A DNA stretch of 64,000 bases, taken from NCBI GenBank assembly GCA_963971285.1, contig OZ020247.1, positions 15,024,614-15,088,613 of the forward strand, read 5' to 3'. The notes beneath the pieces are model-generated. The model did no database searches, was not told where the DNA came from, and saw only the letters and a list, made by a program, of their open reading frames with translations. This document shows, one piece after another, positions 44,783-58,678 of this stretch. Every line of letters starts with the position of its first letter. Position 1 is the stretch's first letter. A program made the translations under genes and the position numbers. Origin of the DNA: Astropecten irregularis (lineage: Eukaryota > Echinodermata > Asteroidea > Paxillosida > Astropectinidae).

Positions 44783-46705
44783 TGTCGTAAGGATGGACAT
44801 TCAGAATCTCGGATTCCTTAGGAAAAGCACTGGAATCGAGGAGTCCAGGAAAAAGGAATAAGGAAAAATGGTCTCGGGATCATGGAAAAGATCGCTCAGA
44901 TTTTGGAGCTGCTAAGTTTTCAGGGATTTGGATCAATAGGGAACAGGATTAAGGGAGTTTTGGATGGAGGAAATCGAGGATCGATTTGATGGTAGGATTT
45001 GATGTGTGTTGTTTAGGCATGTCTTAATCACATGTAATTTGGATCCGGCAATATAACAAGATCTTTTCTTTTTCAATAACATGTCAGAAAAAGAGACTTT
45101 GTTGCTTGTTAGATTGTACATGTACTTGTATTCCCCCTCCCACAAATCGAGAAGATATTTCAGATATAGAGTGTAAAGTAGCCACCATGCAGCACACGTG
45201 CATGGTGCTACTAGACTACTAGTACATTCTTAGGGCATGGGGTCATGAGCCCCCTTGAGCAAAATTTAAATGAAGATGATCCATGGTTCAATCTGTACAT
45301 TTCCTGGCATTATTCTGTACCTGAGATGGGTTTCTTGCAAGAAATCTGCAAGCTATGCATGCATAGAACAGAAATTGCCTGTGAAATTTTGTTTCCACTG
45401 GATCTTCAGGAAACTACTAGTTTATTCTGATGCTGATGCAAACATTTTATTGCTTTTCATAAAAAAAGTTTTGGGTTTTTTGTCAAGTAGGTTTTTGATA
45501 GCATTGCATGTTTTTTTTGTACGCTTATCTACTTAAATATTTCAGGTATCATACTTGGATAGAGTTGTGGAGTTTTTTTTTTTTACTAATTCAATAAATC
45601 AGTTGTAGTGTTCTTATTTTTGTGTCATATTCATCATCGTTTCTTTTCTTGAAAATGTCCATATTTGTGCCAAAACTCAAATTGCAAACTTGATACCAAA
45701 TGAACAAAAAGGTCAAAAGTTTATTTGATTTTGAGCTACATGTAGTGAGTCTGTAATCTGTTTAACTCAATTTTCTAATAACTTCTCTTTGAAGGTTCTG
45801 TCAGGGAGATGCAAGCGATAAACGAACTTTAACAATCATTTGGAGGGAAGGACACATTACCTGCAATTCCTTTGGATTTGGAACCAAGCAAAAAGATTAG
45901 TCAGGAGTCAGTCACAGAAAGGAGGGGGATTTCAGGAGTCGCTTTGGAATAATTTTCCGCCTTTCCTTGCTTCTTGTGGAACTGGATATGGAATCAGAGC
46001 AGGAATCTGATTTCAGTTTGGACAATTTCCAAAAGGAATCTCATACGGAAGGAATAATTTCAGTTCAGGTTTTCCCAAAGAGCATAGAAAAGTACCAATT
46101 TCTTTAGATTTTTTTTCGGGTATCACGGAGGGTTTTCTTTTTCTAAAAGGGATGAGATAAAGATATTCCAGTACGGACACATGTATTCGATAAATTCTCA
46201 TGGAACCAGAAATTGACAAAGGGAAATGATTGGGACTGGAGCAACTGGAACCAAAATGTGATCGGAAGAATTCCACTAAAATGCAAGGAATATTTTGGAG
46301 GCACTTGAGGAGTTCAAGTGAAGTTTTCTTTTTTCGGAATCTCAGAATGGAAATCACACATTCCATGGTGGGAACGGCATTTGGATTCCTCTTGGCAGAT
46401 CCTAAGGAAAAAAACATATCAAAATCCTGGAATTTGGCATCTTAAGGATGACTTGTACACATTCTTCAGTATCATCACGATGTTGGAATCACAGTGGTGT
46501 ACTGAGGGAACAAAATTCACTCCAGAATTGGACCCTTCCTGGAAGGCGCAAAAAACAAGGATCCAAAGTGGGGAAACTATATCCTTCTAGTGTAAAGCAA
46601 ATTAAAAAAACATGTACGTGTACACTTGAAATTGTCTTCATTACAATGTTTTATTTCACTAATGGTTTGATCATTTTAACTTTCTTCTTTTATAACTTGA
46701 ATAAA
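44783..46705 (+). other. Conserved GGA-rich 3' element, SRSF-B
   Basis: Starts after GATGTTCCTCAG with the same TGTCGTAAGGATGGACATTC block as SRSF-A and SRSF-C, followed by GGA-rich sequence. A second acceptor-like site is at 45794, and AATAAA is at 45593-45598 and 46700-46705, all in the same order as in A. Confidence 0.7.
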
Positions 46706-46942
46706 ACTCTCGAAAATAACCCCCAAAATGGAGAAAGTTGTTTGTGACTGTACATGTATTTGCTAACCCTGTACCCCTTCCACCCTTAGATTGAATTTTG
46801 ACACCAAGGTAATAAATTGGGTTACCAGGTGCAAACAATATGCATCATGTGAAATGTTCCCTGGACAATATTCATGTCCCATCTTGATTATGTCCAGTTT
46901 TCCTTGGCTGCCAAGATTAAATATCAGAGAACTGGTGGTCAC

Positions 46943-47200
46943 TATGGGCGTTGGCGTTTATGAAGTGGAGGCCCAGGCTCCGGCTCTGCCATCCATACAT
47001 TGAAAACATAGGTTGTGGTTTTTCAATGAAGCTGAAGCTCTATTTTCCTCTTCAAACCAGAGAATCTACTTCCGAACCGCAGTCAAATGCCTCTACATGT
47101 ATTTTGAAACCCATTATTTCAGAATGGATTCAGGAAATCGAGTCAGAGCCTGAGACGGAGCCTGAGACTGAGCCTGAGCCTCGTTTCATAAACACCCTGT
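46943..47200. repeat. MITE family R (degenerate)
   Basis: Positional counterpart of 38938-39140 in the second unit; the interior is conserved ('agagaatctacttccgaacc') while the ends have decayed. Confidence 0.7.
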
Positions 47201-47304
47201 ATAAGATTTTTCTCTGGGACCCAGCGAAATGTGTGTGCACTTGGCAGTTCCATGACACCTGACCCCATGTTTATCAGAGACCCACCAGACAAGCAAAGCT
47301 ATCC

Positions 47305-49640
47305 TCATCCATTGTCTGTTTGTTGTTCATCATTATACCTGGAGATGGGCTTTGCTGGTAGGGCTATGTTACCTGCAATAAGAAAAAAAAAAGAACCTTT
47401 TAGTTGAATTTATTTTGGGATTGTGTACAGTTTTGAACAAATCTGGAATTATGTTTGCAATCCGGCAAAATGGACATAGCAACAAAACATTCGTAGATGG
47501 CTATACCCTTGAGCAATTATCTTCCTCTGCTGTTCGTATTGGAGCCAGCTTATTGTCAGAGTTTCAAATAATGTGTAATTATGATCATTAGCAAGGCATC
47601 ATTCCTTGCGTCTGAAGATTTGCTATAGGCTATTTTGTCATGGGACCATTTCACTTATGCTTTATGATCATTGCTTAAGGCCAAATCCATTGCTTAATAA
47701 CGGAAAATTAATCGCTTCTTTGCGTAGCAACTTTCTGTTTTAGCAATGGATTTGGGCTTTAGCGATGACCGCAAAGTGTTAGTGTAAGTGGTGCCCCTTA
47801 AACAGGTTCTAGCAGAAATGTCCAAAGTAAAAACTTCTCCCCCCACCCCAAAAAAAAAAAAAATACAAATGCCTACACCCCTTCAATAACCAATACGACA
47901 GGCCTAGGGTCTGACTATGAATGATTACATTACATGTACAGTGCCTTGATGAAACAGAAACTTACCCGGGGGAGCTACAAAGTAACCCTCACAAGTCTTG
48001 GCAGCATTCTGCAGAATTTCATCTGCGCAATTCCCCTCTGTAACATCATCCTCTCTCAGATACAGAGCCCTGCCAATACGAAAAAACATAGGGTAACTGA
48101 CTAACTGTACATGTATGTTAAAGGTAGTATCATACTTTGGCAGCATACCAAAACAGAAATCTTCACAGATTTACCTATAACCTACAGGGTATAAAGATGG
48201 TGATGGTAGAGACATACTGTTAAGATTTTTTCTGCCTGAAATGCTGTTTTTATCCAGAAATGAGTAAAACCAGTGACCAAAATTATTTTTGATCTTTTTA
48301 AGATAAAAATAAAAGAGAAAATACTGTGGCTGTTTTTCACTGTTTTCTCAAAACCACTTTACGGGACTGAAATTTTCACAGATGACTGTTACTGTATCTT
48401 CCTGTGATGTGGGAGGGTATAGCCGTCGAGAGTTTAGGGCTATAGTAACTGTCTATCTGGGGAGACTTGCCTGTTCTCAAGGACAGAATCCATAGGCTCC
48501 ACTCCAGTGGTGTCGACTAGAAGGAGGTGGTCGGCCAATTGGATAGCATCTGTTAGTCTCTGTATACCGGCCACATTATTGAAGTCCACTAGTGCCAGTC
48601 GCTCTAAGCGTTGTATGGTCTGCTCATCAATAACTGGCTTCTGTATTTTATTGAGCATACAAATTTTACAAACAACAACAGTCCAGTCTAGTTAGAAAGT
48701 GGAACTTTCGTTTCCATATTTACGTTTGTTAATATATTAATATTATCATATTCTTGTGATTTGTCCAAGTTTGTGATCTGCCCTGCCCCCTATCCATGAA
48801 ATTGGCAATTACACTGTATTGTTCAGTGTGCATAATTACTTTAATGCAGGAATTCAAATACATGTACAAATATTTGGTAACATGGAATGATGGGAGACTG
48901 TGACGTGTACCTTTGGCAGTTTGCTTTTGTCAATTTCTTTCCATACAGGCTTAGGAGGGATCTGTAAATAAATAAAGAAATAAACCTTGATTACATTAAA
49001 ATTTCTAAGTAACCTTAGCGGTAGAAAATAAGAACTTTAAGATATGCTTGGAGTTATAATCAGGAGGGACTGACGCGTTTCAATCCTAGCAAGATCTTTA
49101 TCGAAGGCTGGAGGAGATCCTGATAATGATCCTGCTAGGATCAAAACGTGTTAGGCCCTCCTAACTCCAAGCATTTTATAAATTTCAGGTCATTATTTTG
49201 ACTGATGAGCAATTTGCAGCAGTTTTATATTAGTATATTATTTTTTTTATTTTTTATTTTAAGATATGTCAACCCATTTTGACTGTTTAACAAAATAACA
49301 GTGTAGTGTAGGCCTTTTAAGCTAGCTATCAACAGATTTCTTCTCCAGTATTTTCTAAAAAAATATTAAGAACTTTTGTTGAACATGATTTATACTAGGC
49401 ATACTAGTAAAAAAGTTTGTAGACATGAACTATTATTAAAAAAAGAATGGAAAACAAAAACTTATTCATATTATTTTTGCGCTAAATGTAAACAGCGCCC
49501 CCAACGACAATATGATTTGTATACTTAACGCATTGTACTCGTAGGCCTACCTTTGGATTAAGACGGTTATTTGTACAACACAGCCTTCGGCTTGGACCTT
49601 TCAAGATTGAAACGAAGGAAGGTAGAACTCGATTCCACAT
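47305..49640 (-). CDS. GATC: Glutamyl-tRNA(Gln) amidotransferase subunit C, mitochondrial
   Basis: Small subunit of the mitochondrial GatCAB complex that converts Glu-tRNA(Gln) to Gln-tRNA(Gln). Five exons on the minus strand: 49551-49640, 48911-48961, 48471-48640, 47966-48069 and 47305-47372, total 160 residues, all phases consistent. Exon 1 encodes a basic mitochondrial presequence ([19 protein letters not shown]). Family features: [34 protein letters not shown] and [11 protein letters not shown], as in animal GATC. Intron 3 starts with GC (AACAG|GCAAGT), a GC-AG intron; taking that site joins ENR to ALYLRE exactly as in other GATC proteins. Intron 3 also carries a family Q MITE fragment. 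Head to head with TRIAP1, tail to tail with SRSF-B. Confidence 0.95.
47645..47795. repeat. Foldback element upstream of GATC exon 5 acceptor
   Basis: 'cacttatgctttatgatcat' ... 'aaggccaaatccattgctta' on the left faces 'agcaatggatttgggcttta' ... 'aagtgttagtgtaagtgg' on the right, an imperfect long inverted repeat. Lies in GATC intron 4. Confidence 0.6.
48118..48405. repeat. MITE family Q (truncated, GATC intron 3)
   Basis: AAAGGTAGTATCATACTTTGG left end and standard interior up to 'cacagatgactgttactgta'; the right terminus is absent. Confidence 0.75.
49050..49168. repeat. Single-unit foldback element
   Basis: Inverted arms: GGAGTTATAATCAGGAGGG with CGTTTCAATCCTAGCAAGATC on the left, and GATCCTGCTAGGATCAAAACG with CCCTCCTAACTCC on the right. 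The simple form of the amplified element at 8538-9240. In the first GATC intron. Confidence 0.8.
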
Positions 49641-51200
<1,560 letters not shown>

Positions 51201-51985
51201 AAAATCCCTCACTGTGATCGGAGTAGCAGGATCAACAGGGATACATCAGGAGCAATACAGATCAAGACCTTCAAGTCCTGGCTGGCTGTGCAAAAATGAT
51301 CCACTGCTCTTACGAGGTGGATTGTGTACTGTATCCATTTGCTGTTGTGAAACCTAACTTGCATGACATTGTATGTGAGAAATCTTCAGCACTATCCGCC
51401 AGTAACCCAACGAGTATTTAATTTCCAAGGGCATTTCTATTTGCAGTTTCCCTGTGTACTGTGTTCTTTTGGCATGGACCAAACTGAGGCACCTAACCTT
51501 TCCATTCATCTCCTAATAAGTACATTGATAAAACCAGTCTGATTATCTTTTATTACAAATTTATATGTCCTTGTGATGGAACACACAGACAGAATTTGCT
51601 TTTATAGCAAACTTAGCTGTCTTCTTATTGATTTTTTTATCCAATCATATTGAAAATGAATATAAGCTAATATCATTTGTTATTTTGCTAGTGATAAATT
51701 GTCAAAGTTACAAATTTATGGATGTTACATTTATAAAATTTGGTAACGTTCCTATTATCAACAGCCAATGTTTGTTTTACTGAAGTGAAGGATTGGTTTT
51801 GGCTTTAATGGCTTCCCTTGTAACACCCCCCCCCCCCCAAAAAAAAGCAACATATATCAAAAAGCCAGCATCTCGTTCAGTACAAGGCAGATTGAAATAT
51901 TTATTCAAAGTAATATAAATGTAAATTAGCTGTTGATGATATGAACGTACCAAATTTGGAGTAGTTTAAATTAGAATGAAAGCTA
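51201..51985. other. TRIAP1 3' UTR and spacer
   Basis: AT-rich sequence after the TRIAP1 stop; no clear AATAAA close by and no other gene. A C(11)A(9) homopolymer stretch is at about 51827-51846. Confidence 0.45.
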
Positions 51986-52208
51986 GGGGCATTTACGAAA
52001 CGAGGCTCAGGCTCAGGCTCCAGCTCTGTCCTCCATATGCTGAAAATATAGGTTGTGGTTTTTAATTGAAGCTGAAGCTCTATTTTGTTTTTCAAACTAG
52101 AGAATCTACTTCCGAACCACTGCTAAAAGCCTCTATTTTGATACCCGTTATTTCGGAATGGATTCATGAAAATGGAGCCGGAGCTTGAGCCTATGTTTCA
52201 TAAACACT
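51986..52208. repeat. MITE family R
   Basis: GGGGCATTTACGAAACGAGG start, the standard interior, and a degraded GAGCCTATGTTTCATAAACA end. Confidence 0.75.
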
Positions 52209-52773
52209 GTATGTTTCTTTTCTTTAGGGGAGACATTTTTAGGATATTAGCAAATTGATTGAAAACCATGAAAGCAGGGTAACACAACATGTTTTACAAT
52301 CTTCAACAGACGGGTCTCTGGTGAAAAGTAATAATTTATAGTCGGGTATTTAGTTTTTGGTCCTCTATGCAGTTGATCAAATTAGAGCAAGATTTAATTA
52401 GGAAATAATGAGAAATTTCATTTCATGGTAAATAATGTTTCAATGGAAATGAACTGTAAAAAAAAATGATTATAGCAGGTTTTCCTGTAACATAAATTTG
52501 ATCAAAGACCTAATGTGCATATTTTTATATTTTGTATAGACTTATTTTTTTAAAATACCATGCATACCAGTTTGTGTGAGTCTTTTTATAATGTGTCTAT
52601 TTTAGATTGTTTAGGTCATGTGAACCAGTGAAAAATACGACTGTACTTGTTAAGTTGTAATGTTCAAAGTCAGTTTTGTAGATGTAGTATTCTAGGTTTG
52701 AGGATAAAATTTGAGGGAAAAATTTTCTAAAATTAATACATTTTGGGTGGTGAGCAAATTAAATTTGCCTGAA

Positions 52774-52936
52774 TAGGGCTCCGCGCTCGAGCTATTTATA
52801 GAATACGCCCTTTGTTATCGACAGCTAAAGTTACCCGGATGTTCAGACAAATATCACATCTTTTACGTGTAATGGGGCAAAGTGTGACTTGTTTGTCCAA
52901 ACTTCTGAATGTGACTTCACGAGCGCGAAGCCCTAT
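52774..52936. repeat. MITE family T
   Basis: TAGGGCTCCGCGCTCGAG and GAGCGCGAAGCCCTA inverted ends around the fold-back interior ('gatgttcagacaaa' / 'tttgtccaaacttc'). Confidence 0.85.
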
Positions 52937-53215
52937 TGGGAGTAGAACCCTAGACTTCTGGTTTTATGTGCCAGTGTTACATTTACACCATCTGAGTACA
53001 CCTGGCTCAATTCAGTCTTGCTCTTGCCGTGATTTATATCACTGTACTACAGTCATGTGCCCTCTTTTGATTGTTCTGTTAGTATTGGATGACATAACAA
53101 AGTTGACAGTGATGTGGAAGGGAGTCCCCCTGTTGCAAACTTTCTTAGTAATCTTTACTTGATGAAGTTGATGCACTGGCAAAGAGCTATGTCTTATGAG
53201 CTGGTACAACTACCA

Positions 53216-53375
53216 GGGGTCTTTCACCAAACTCTTCGTAACTTACTATCAATTGTAGGACTTCTGATGCATTGCAGCCCTACGTCAAACATGGGATAGG
53301 CCCCCTACGATGGGTTATCCTTCTTAAATCAAGTTACGAATCGATCAATTGCAGGGCTTCGTGAAATCGACCCCA
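53216..53375. repeat. Foldback MITE family H
   Basis: GGGGTCTTTCACCAAACTC start and CGTGAAATCGACCCC end with the 'cctacgatgggttatcctt' interior. Confidence 0.8.
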
Positions 53376-53859
53376 GGTAGCTCAACTACATGGTTTCATA
53401 TTAATCCCTCATTATCCGCTGCTGCATGTTATTTTGCAAAAAACTTCACTAATCCAAACATTCAGATTTTCCTCTTGTGAAACCTTTGGTTTTAACATGA
53501 TTTGGATTTGTTTCACCCAACTACTGTCAAGTGATTTCTGAAATTTTTTAATTGATTTTGTAAAAAAAAAAAAAAATTCATATGAATAAATTAAGATTTG
53601 ACTAATAAAAATATTCATTTGTGTACAATTTTGTTTGCTGTACGGCTATCACTCAATAGTGAGTCATTTCATTGCATAATGAATAGTTTCAACATTTTCA
53701 TTGGCCATTTTTTCAAGACATCCTACATTATGTAAAATTGCAATTTATAAAGGTAACATATCAGCCTGACCATATTGATCAGTTTGGGAAGAGACCATAG
53801 CTTGCTTTTAAAATTAGACTGAGCAGTGGTAGTAGTGTCTACCCCCACTCCTTCCTACC

Positions 53860-53925
53860 AAAATCGGTATGGCATCTGTACTAGTAAGCAGGAGGTCATG
53901 GGTTCAAATCCCACTTGAGCCAGCA
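53860..53925 (+). repeat. tRNA-like SINE remnant
   Basis: Contains a B-box-like GGGTTCAAATCCCACTT and CATGGGTTCAAATCCCA stem-loop after 'agcaggaggtcatg'; the A box is not convincing. A decayed tRNA-derived sequence, different from the SINE at 5457. Confidence 0.5.
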
Positions 53926-54246
53926 TGTGATTTGTTCATGTGCACTCACAAGCACTGAGTATACAGTGCTCATCCACGTTGGTGAAGGGCAAACTTAATT
54001 TGCATATTATCTATCTCCTGACCAAAATCATTTAATATTTAAAATATATTTAAATTCGAAATTCAGCTTCCTCTAGAGACAACTCCCTGTACGTACAACA
54101 GCGCCCTCTTGTGTTTCATTATTGTTCTAGATAAAACAAAAATAAAAGCGACTTTCATCAATGTATCCAATTTTGTATGCAGGGTTTGGGCTAATTAGGA
54201 CAAGGAGGGAAATAAGGTGAAGAGGGTGTACCAAGCAGATTTCTCT

Positions 54247-54577
54247 TAAGGTACTAGCATACTTTGGTAGCATACTGAAATAGAAATCTCCACAGATTGG
54301 TATAAAGATGGCAATGGTAGACATATACCATTAACATTTCTGCCCGAAAAGCTGTATTTATCCAGAAAAGAGTAAAACCATTGACCAATGAACAGGATAA
54401 AAAATATGGGTGAAAAGATTTTAAAAATACCGTGGGCATTTTTTTACCATTTTCTCAAAAAGTGGGCACCGTATGGGACTGACAATTTCACAGATGACAG
54501 TTACTGTATCTTCCTTGTTTTTTATGCCCATGAATCTGCATTTCTTTGACAAAAACCAAAGTATGATGCTACCTTTC
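54247..54577. repeat. MITE family Q
   Basis: Full-length: TTAAGGTACTAGCATACTTTGG on the left, CCAAAGTATGATGCTACCTTT on the right. Confidence 0.85.
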
Positions 54578-55429
54578 AGTTGATACAAATGTCTGTTTCA
54601 CAAGGTCAAAGGTCAGGGAGAGGTTGGGGGTAGGGTTAAATGGTAATCACTTATACATTCTTCCATGTTATGTACACTGTACATGTAAATGGAAAATTTG
54701 ACATTACAAGTCCATATATGTGACTTGGGCACTTGTCACAAATAGAAAGTGCCCAATCTTTGTCAAGTGTTCAAATGACACAAGTTCTCGTCTGACTCGC
54801 CATCCTCCAATTTGACGAGAACATACACACAGCAAACCAATCATCTCTAATTTACCCATAAACTTTGTAGCCACTCCCCTCATTTTCACCATCTTTTGCT
54901 AAAAGTCACCACAAGTTCACAACAACTAAAAATGAATCAAAATACTGGAAACCATCTTCAGGTGTTTCAGAATAAACATCCATGTTTATGTGACAAAACA
55001 AATTCACAACACTTGGGTTAATGAATATTTTAAACACAAATTCAATATATTCTAATTGGGACTATAATTTTTTGAAGGTTGTGATAAAACCAATTGGAGC
55101 ACATCAAACTACTCTAAAAAAAAAAAAAAGACAAAGAAAACCCAAAACAAAAATCATGCAATTCAACACATTCATCATTATGATATTGCAATATTATAAA
55201 AAGGAAAACCAGAACAAAAAGTACATCAATCAAAATATACAGATAATGCATGTTTGAATCAAAAACAAATTAACGATTGCTTTGAATATTCCAGCTGCTT
55301 ATAATAAGGATTATTGTTAAAAAGTGTTTCACACGTACTGAAATTTAAAATCCTGTGGCAGGGTCAAAGGTTAATTTAAAAAATATCCAATCTGAATTTG
55401 ATTCAAACACGACCATTACAACATGGATT
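54578..55429. other. Gene-free AT-rich spacer
   Basis: A-rich on the plus strand (about 55100-55260) with no recognised exon. May include the distal 3' end of SRSF-C transcripts (-). Confidence 0.4.
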
Positions 55430-55785
55430 ACATCAAACCATACCATCGTTTCCTTCCAGGATCCCTCCAAAATCTCTCAATCCGGAGTCAAATCCTGTTT
55501 CCTAATCCTTTGATCCAAATCCCCGTCAGAAATTCTTTTATCCAAATCCCCGTCAGTAATGCTCTTTTAATCCAAATCCCCGTCAGATATCCTTTAATCC
55601 AAATCCCCGTCTGAAATCCTCTCTGCCCAAAAACATGGCCGCTCCATAATCTGAGCACTTCCATTTCCGGATTGCCGTCAAGACAAGACATTTTTTTTTT
55701 TTTCCTTAATCGTTTATCCATGACTCCTCATTTTCCAGTGCTTTTCCTAAGGAATCCGAGATTCGGAATGTTCTTCCTTACGACA
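55430..55785 (-). other. Conserved GGA-rich 3' element, SRSF-C
   Basis: Read on the minus strand: an acceptor-like TTTCAATGTCCTCAG ends at 55786, followed by TGTCGTAAGGAAGAACATTC and CTCGGATTCCTTAGGAAAAG, the same block that follows SRSF-A and SRSF-B. It then enters four tandem copies of GACGGGGATTTGGATYAAAG (about 55505-55610). About 3.5 kb downstream of the SRSF-C stop. Confidence 0.7.
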
Positions 55786-56135
55786 CTGAGGACATTGAAA
55801 AAAGTACAAGAAGGTATTAGATATGCAAAGCATGGCATTACTTGTACATGTACAATCAAATGTTCAGCAAAGTGACACAAAAACTGAAGCATAAAAGCTG
55901 ATTATTCCAAATATGAATGAAATAATTATGGTGGAGCCAAAAATAAGCAGAAAGTAGTCCAGGAAATTTGAGACTGTGATACTTATACATGTATGAACAT
56001 GAACGATAACAGCATAAACGAACTGCAAAAACAGTTTTCTGGTGGGAAGATGACATGTTCTTTCTGAATTTTCTGGGTTTTTTTTTTGGATGGCAACAGA
56101 CTATGCTGCCTTTGGTTCATATGCTCATGCCACCT

Positions 56136-56279
56136 GGGGTCAATTTCACGAAGCCCTACGATGGATCGTAACTCGAGTTACGAAGGATAACCCATCGTAT
56201 CCTATACGTAGGGCTGCAATTCATCATAACTCCTACGATTGATAGTAAGTTACGATGAGTTTGGTGAAACCGACCCCTG
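56136..56279. repeat. Foldback MITE family H
   Basis: GGGGTCAATTTCACGAAGCC and TTTGGTGAAACCGACCCC inverted ends; cleanest copy of the family. Confidence 0.85.
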
Positions 56280-56401
56280 GTGACATTCCACTCATTTTCT
56301 AATGGTCAGGCAACAAATGATAACCATATTTCTGAGGCTACACCAACTACAGTACTGGCAGTTACTATTATCTGACACAATTGTACACAATGAATGAAAC
56401 A

Positions 56402-56779
56402 TTAAAGGTACAGTACAGGATTGGTAACATACCCAAACAGAAATGTTCACAGATTTAGTTATAACTTACAGGATATAAAGACGGTGCGGGTACTCCGGGT
56501 AGAAACATAATGTTTAAATATTTCCGCCTGTAATGGTGTTTTTAATTAAGTCAGCTATTAGTAAAACAAAGACCGAAAACAGTTTTGATCTTGGGGTAAG
56601 ATCAAAACCATTCTTTACAGTTTGATATGAAAAATTAAGTTGGGTTTTCATTTTTTTCTTGTGATGCAGATGTTCGATTGAGCTCAAATTTTCACAGGTT
56701 TATTATTATGTACATGCTGGATCTGACAAAGTGTGAGAGCTGTTTTGTAACCTTTACCAATCATGTATTATACCTTTAA
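56402..56779. repeat. MITE family P
   Basis: TTAAAGGTACAGTACAGG to ATGTATTATACCTTTAA; full-length. Confidence 0.85.
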
Positions 56780-57967
56780 ATTACACCTTTACCATCAGGT
56801 ACATGTGAAATCCTAACCAATAATTTCCAAGAATAATAATGTGTGTTTGGCATTTATTCCCTATCCGAGAAATTAAACAAAATCCTTAAAATGGCAATTT
56901 AAATGTGGCTAAAAAGGAAAATGAATCCAAATTTAATGAAGAAAACACTACTGCCTCAATATGAAGTAATTTATGAGGTCAAAGGTTATCCCACCTTCAA
57001 AAAAGGGGGAGGGGCAACAGTTAATGTCAATCACTTAACCCTACAAGAAAGTAAATGCAATTTGAACTGTGTGCAACAGATACAAACAATAGGCCATGAA
57101 ACATAAATAGAATTTCTGCAATGAAATCAGAGAACATAATTTGATTTGAAAAACACAACATAACCTCGCTGCCAAACAACCCTCGCTAAATATTATATAA
57201 AAGCTGTCAACACATTTTGTCAAACATTAAGAAAAAAAATGTATATGTGCATGAATGGTGTGCAAAAAAGTACTTTAATAAATGTGAATGAAAACAATTG
57301 CTATGGTGGGCTCGATGAAACTAAAAACCACATAACTGATATATTGAATGCTGTTTTAAAAAGGACGCTATGCTATGGGCAAGAATATATGCACAGATAT
57401 GAGAATAGCTCCTAGTTTAACATAACCCTTACCCACCCAACACTACCACATCAATCTAAATCACATAAAATTGAATTATTATTTCAAACTCCACTACAGG
57501 AACAAATACAAGTATATACAATATAGACATCCATCACTTTAATAACAGAAATTTCTAAAATATTTCATTTTTGTTTGTCGCGAATGTGATTCTGTCAGGA
57601 TGCCACATTACCAAGCCTTCCTCTATTTAATTTGCAATGTTTTGTTTGTTTTCGAATCTGGTATTTGAAAGGAAAAACACGACAACAAAATCTGAACTTC
57701 TGAACACCACACAGAAGACATGTTACAACACTTAAAAAAGGACTGTGAAAACATGTTTTTTGATTCTAACCTAGGAGAAGGGGCAAGATTGTTGAACAAA
57801 AGAAGCCTCTGTGCTATGGAGCGAGATCATGGTGGCCAATTTGCAATCACTCTCATGCTCACTTGGCCCCAAGCTATGTAAAGCCCATGACCCCTTTAAT
57901 AGCTGTTGTTTAAAACCAAGGAATGGAAGGCAAGTCCCCAGACAGAGTGTCATGGATTCCAAAATGG
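56780..57967. other. Gene-free spacer
   Basis: AT-rich; no exon, RNA gene or repeat family recognised. Confidence 0.45.
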
Positions 57968-58392
57968 TTTGGCTTAGTTTGGCTTAGTCAGGGCTTGGTT
58001 TGGCTTAGTCATGGCTTGGTTTGGCTTAGTCAGGGCTTGGTTTGGCTTAGTCAGGGCTTGGTTTGGCTTAGTCAGGGCTTGGTTTGGCTTAGTCAGGGCT
58101 TGGTTTGGCTTAGTCAGGGCTTGGTTTGGCTTAGTTAGGGCTTGGTTTGGCTTATTAAGGGCTTGGTTTGGCTTAGTCGGGGCTTGGTTTGGCTTAGTCG
58201 GGGCTTGGTTTGGCTTAGTCGGGGCTTGGTTTGGCTTAGTCAGGGCTTGGTTTGGCTTAGTCGGGGCTTGGTTTGGCTTAGTCAGGGCTTGGTTTGGCTT
58301 AGTCAGGGCTTTGTTTGGCTTAGTCAGGGCTTGGTTTAGCTTATTCAGGGCTTGGTTTGGCTTAGTCGGGGCTTGGTTTGGCTTAGTCAGGG
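57968..58392. repeat. 21-bp minisatellite GGCTTGGTTTGGCTTAGTCAG
   Basis: About 20 tandem copies of a 21-bp G/T-rich unit with C/T and A/G variants (TCAGGG or TCGGGG). Its period makes long false frames (GLVWLSQ and AWFGLVR repeats). No start context, splice site or homology supports coding. Confidence 0.93.
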
Positions 58393-58678
58393 ATTTAATT
58401 TACATAATGTGTCTTTCTATGGCAGCAATGGAGCCATCCCCACAGAAAATTGAAGAAACATGTTACCTCCTTCACGAACTTCCCTAACCAAGCATGAAAA
58501 AAGTACATGTACTAGCATCAGGCAGCAAAGACTAGTACAAAATACAAGCCCCTGGCTATTTAAAACTTTAAAATAATGGCTATTTGGCTATAAATGGCTA
58601 TTTCAATACATAGTATATTTCAAAATATTGCATCTGATTAGGATGTTTTCTGGTCCGTACAATTAGGCCAAGAAGAAA

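Noticed and set aside
57923-58487. Long repetitive open frames (WLSQGLV and AWFGLVR repeats)
   Set aside because: By-product of the 21-bp minisatellite; three frames are open at once, which is expected for such a period and not for a gene.
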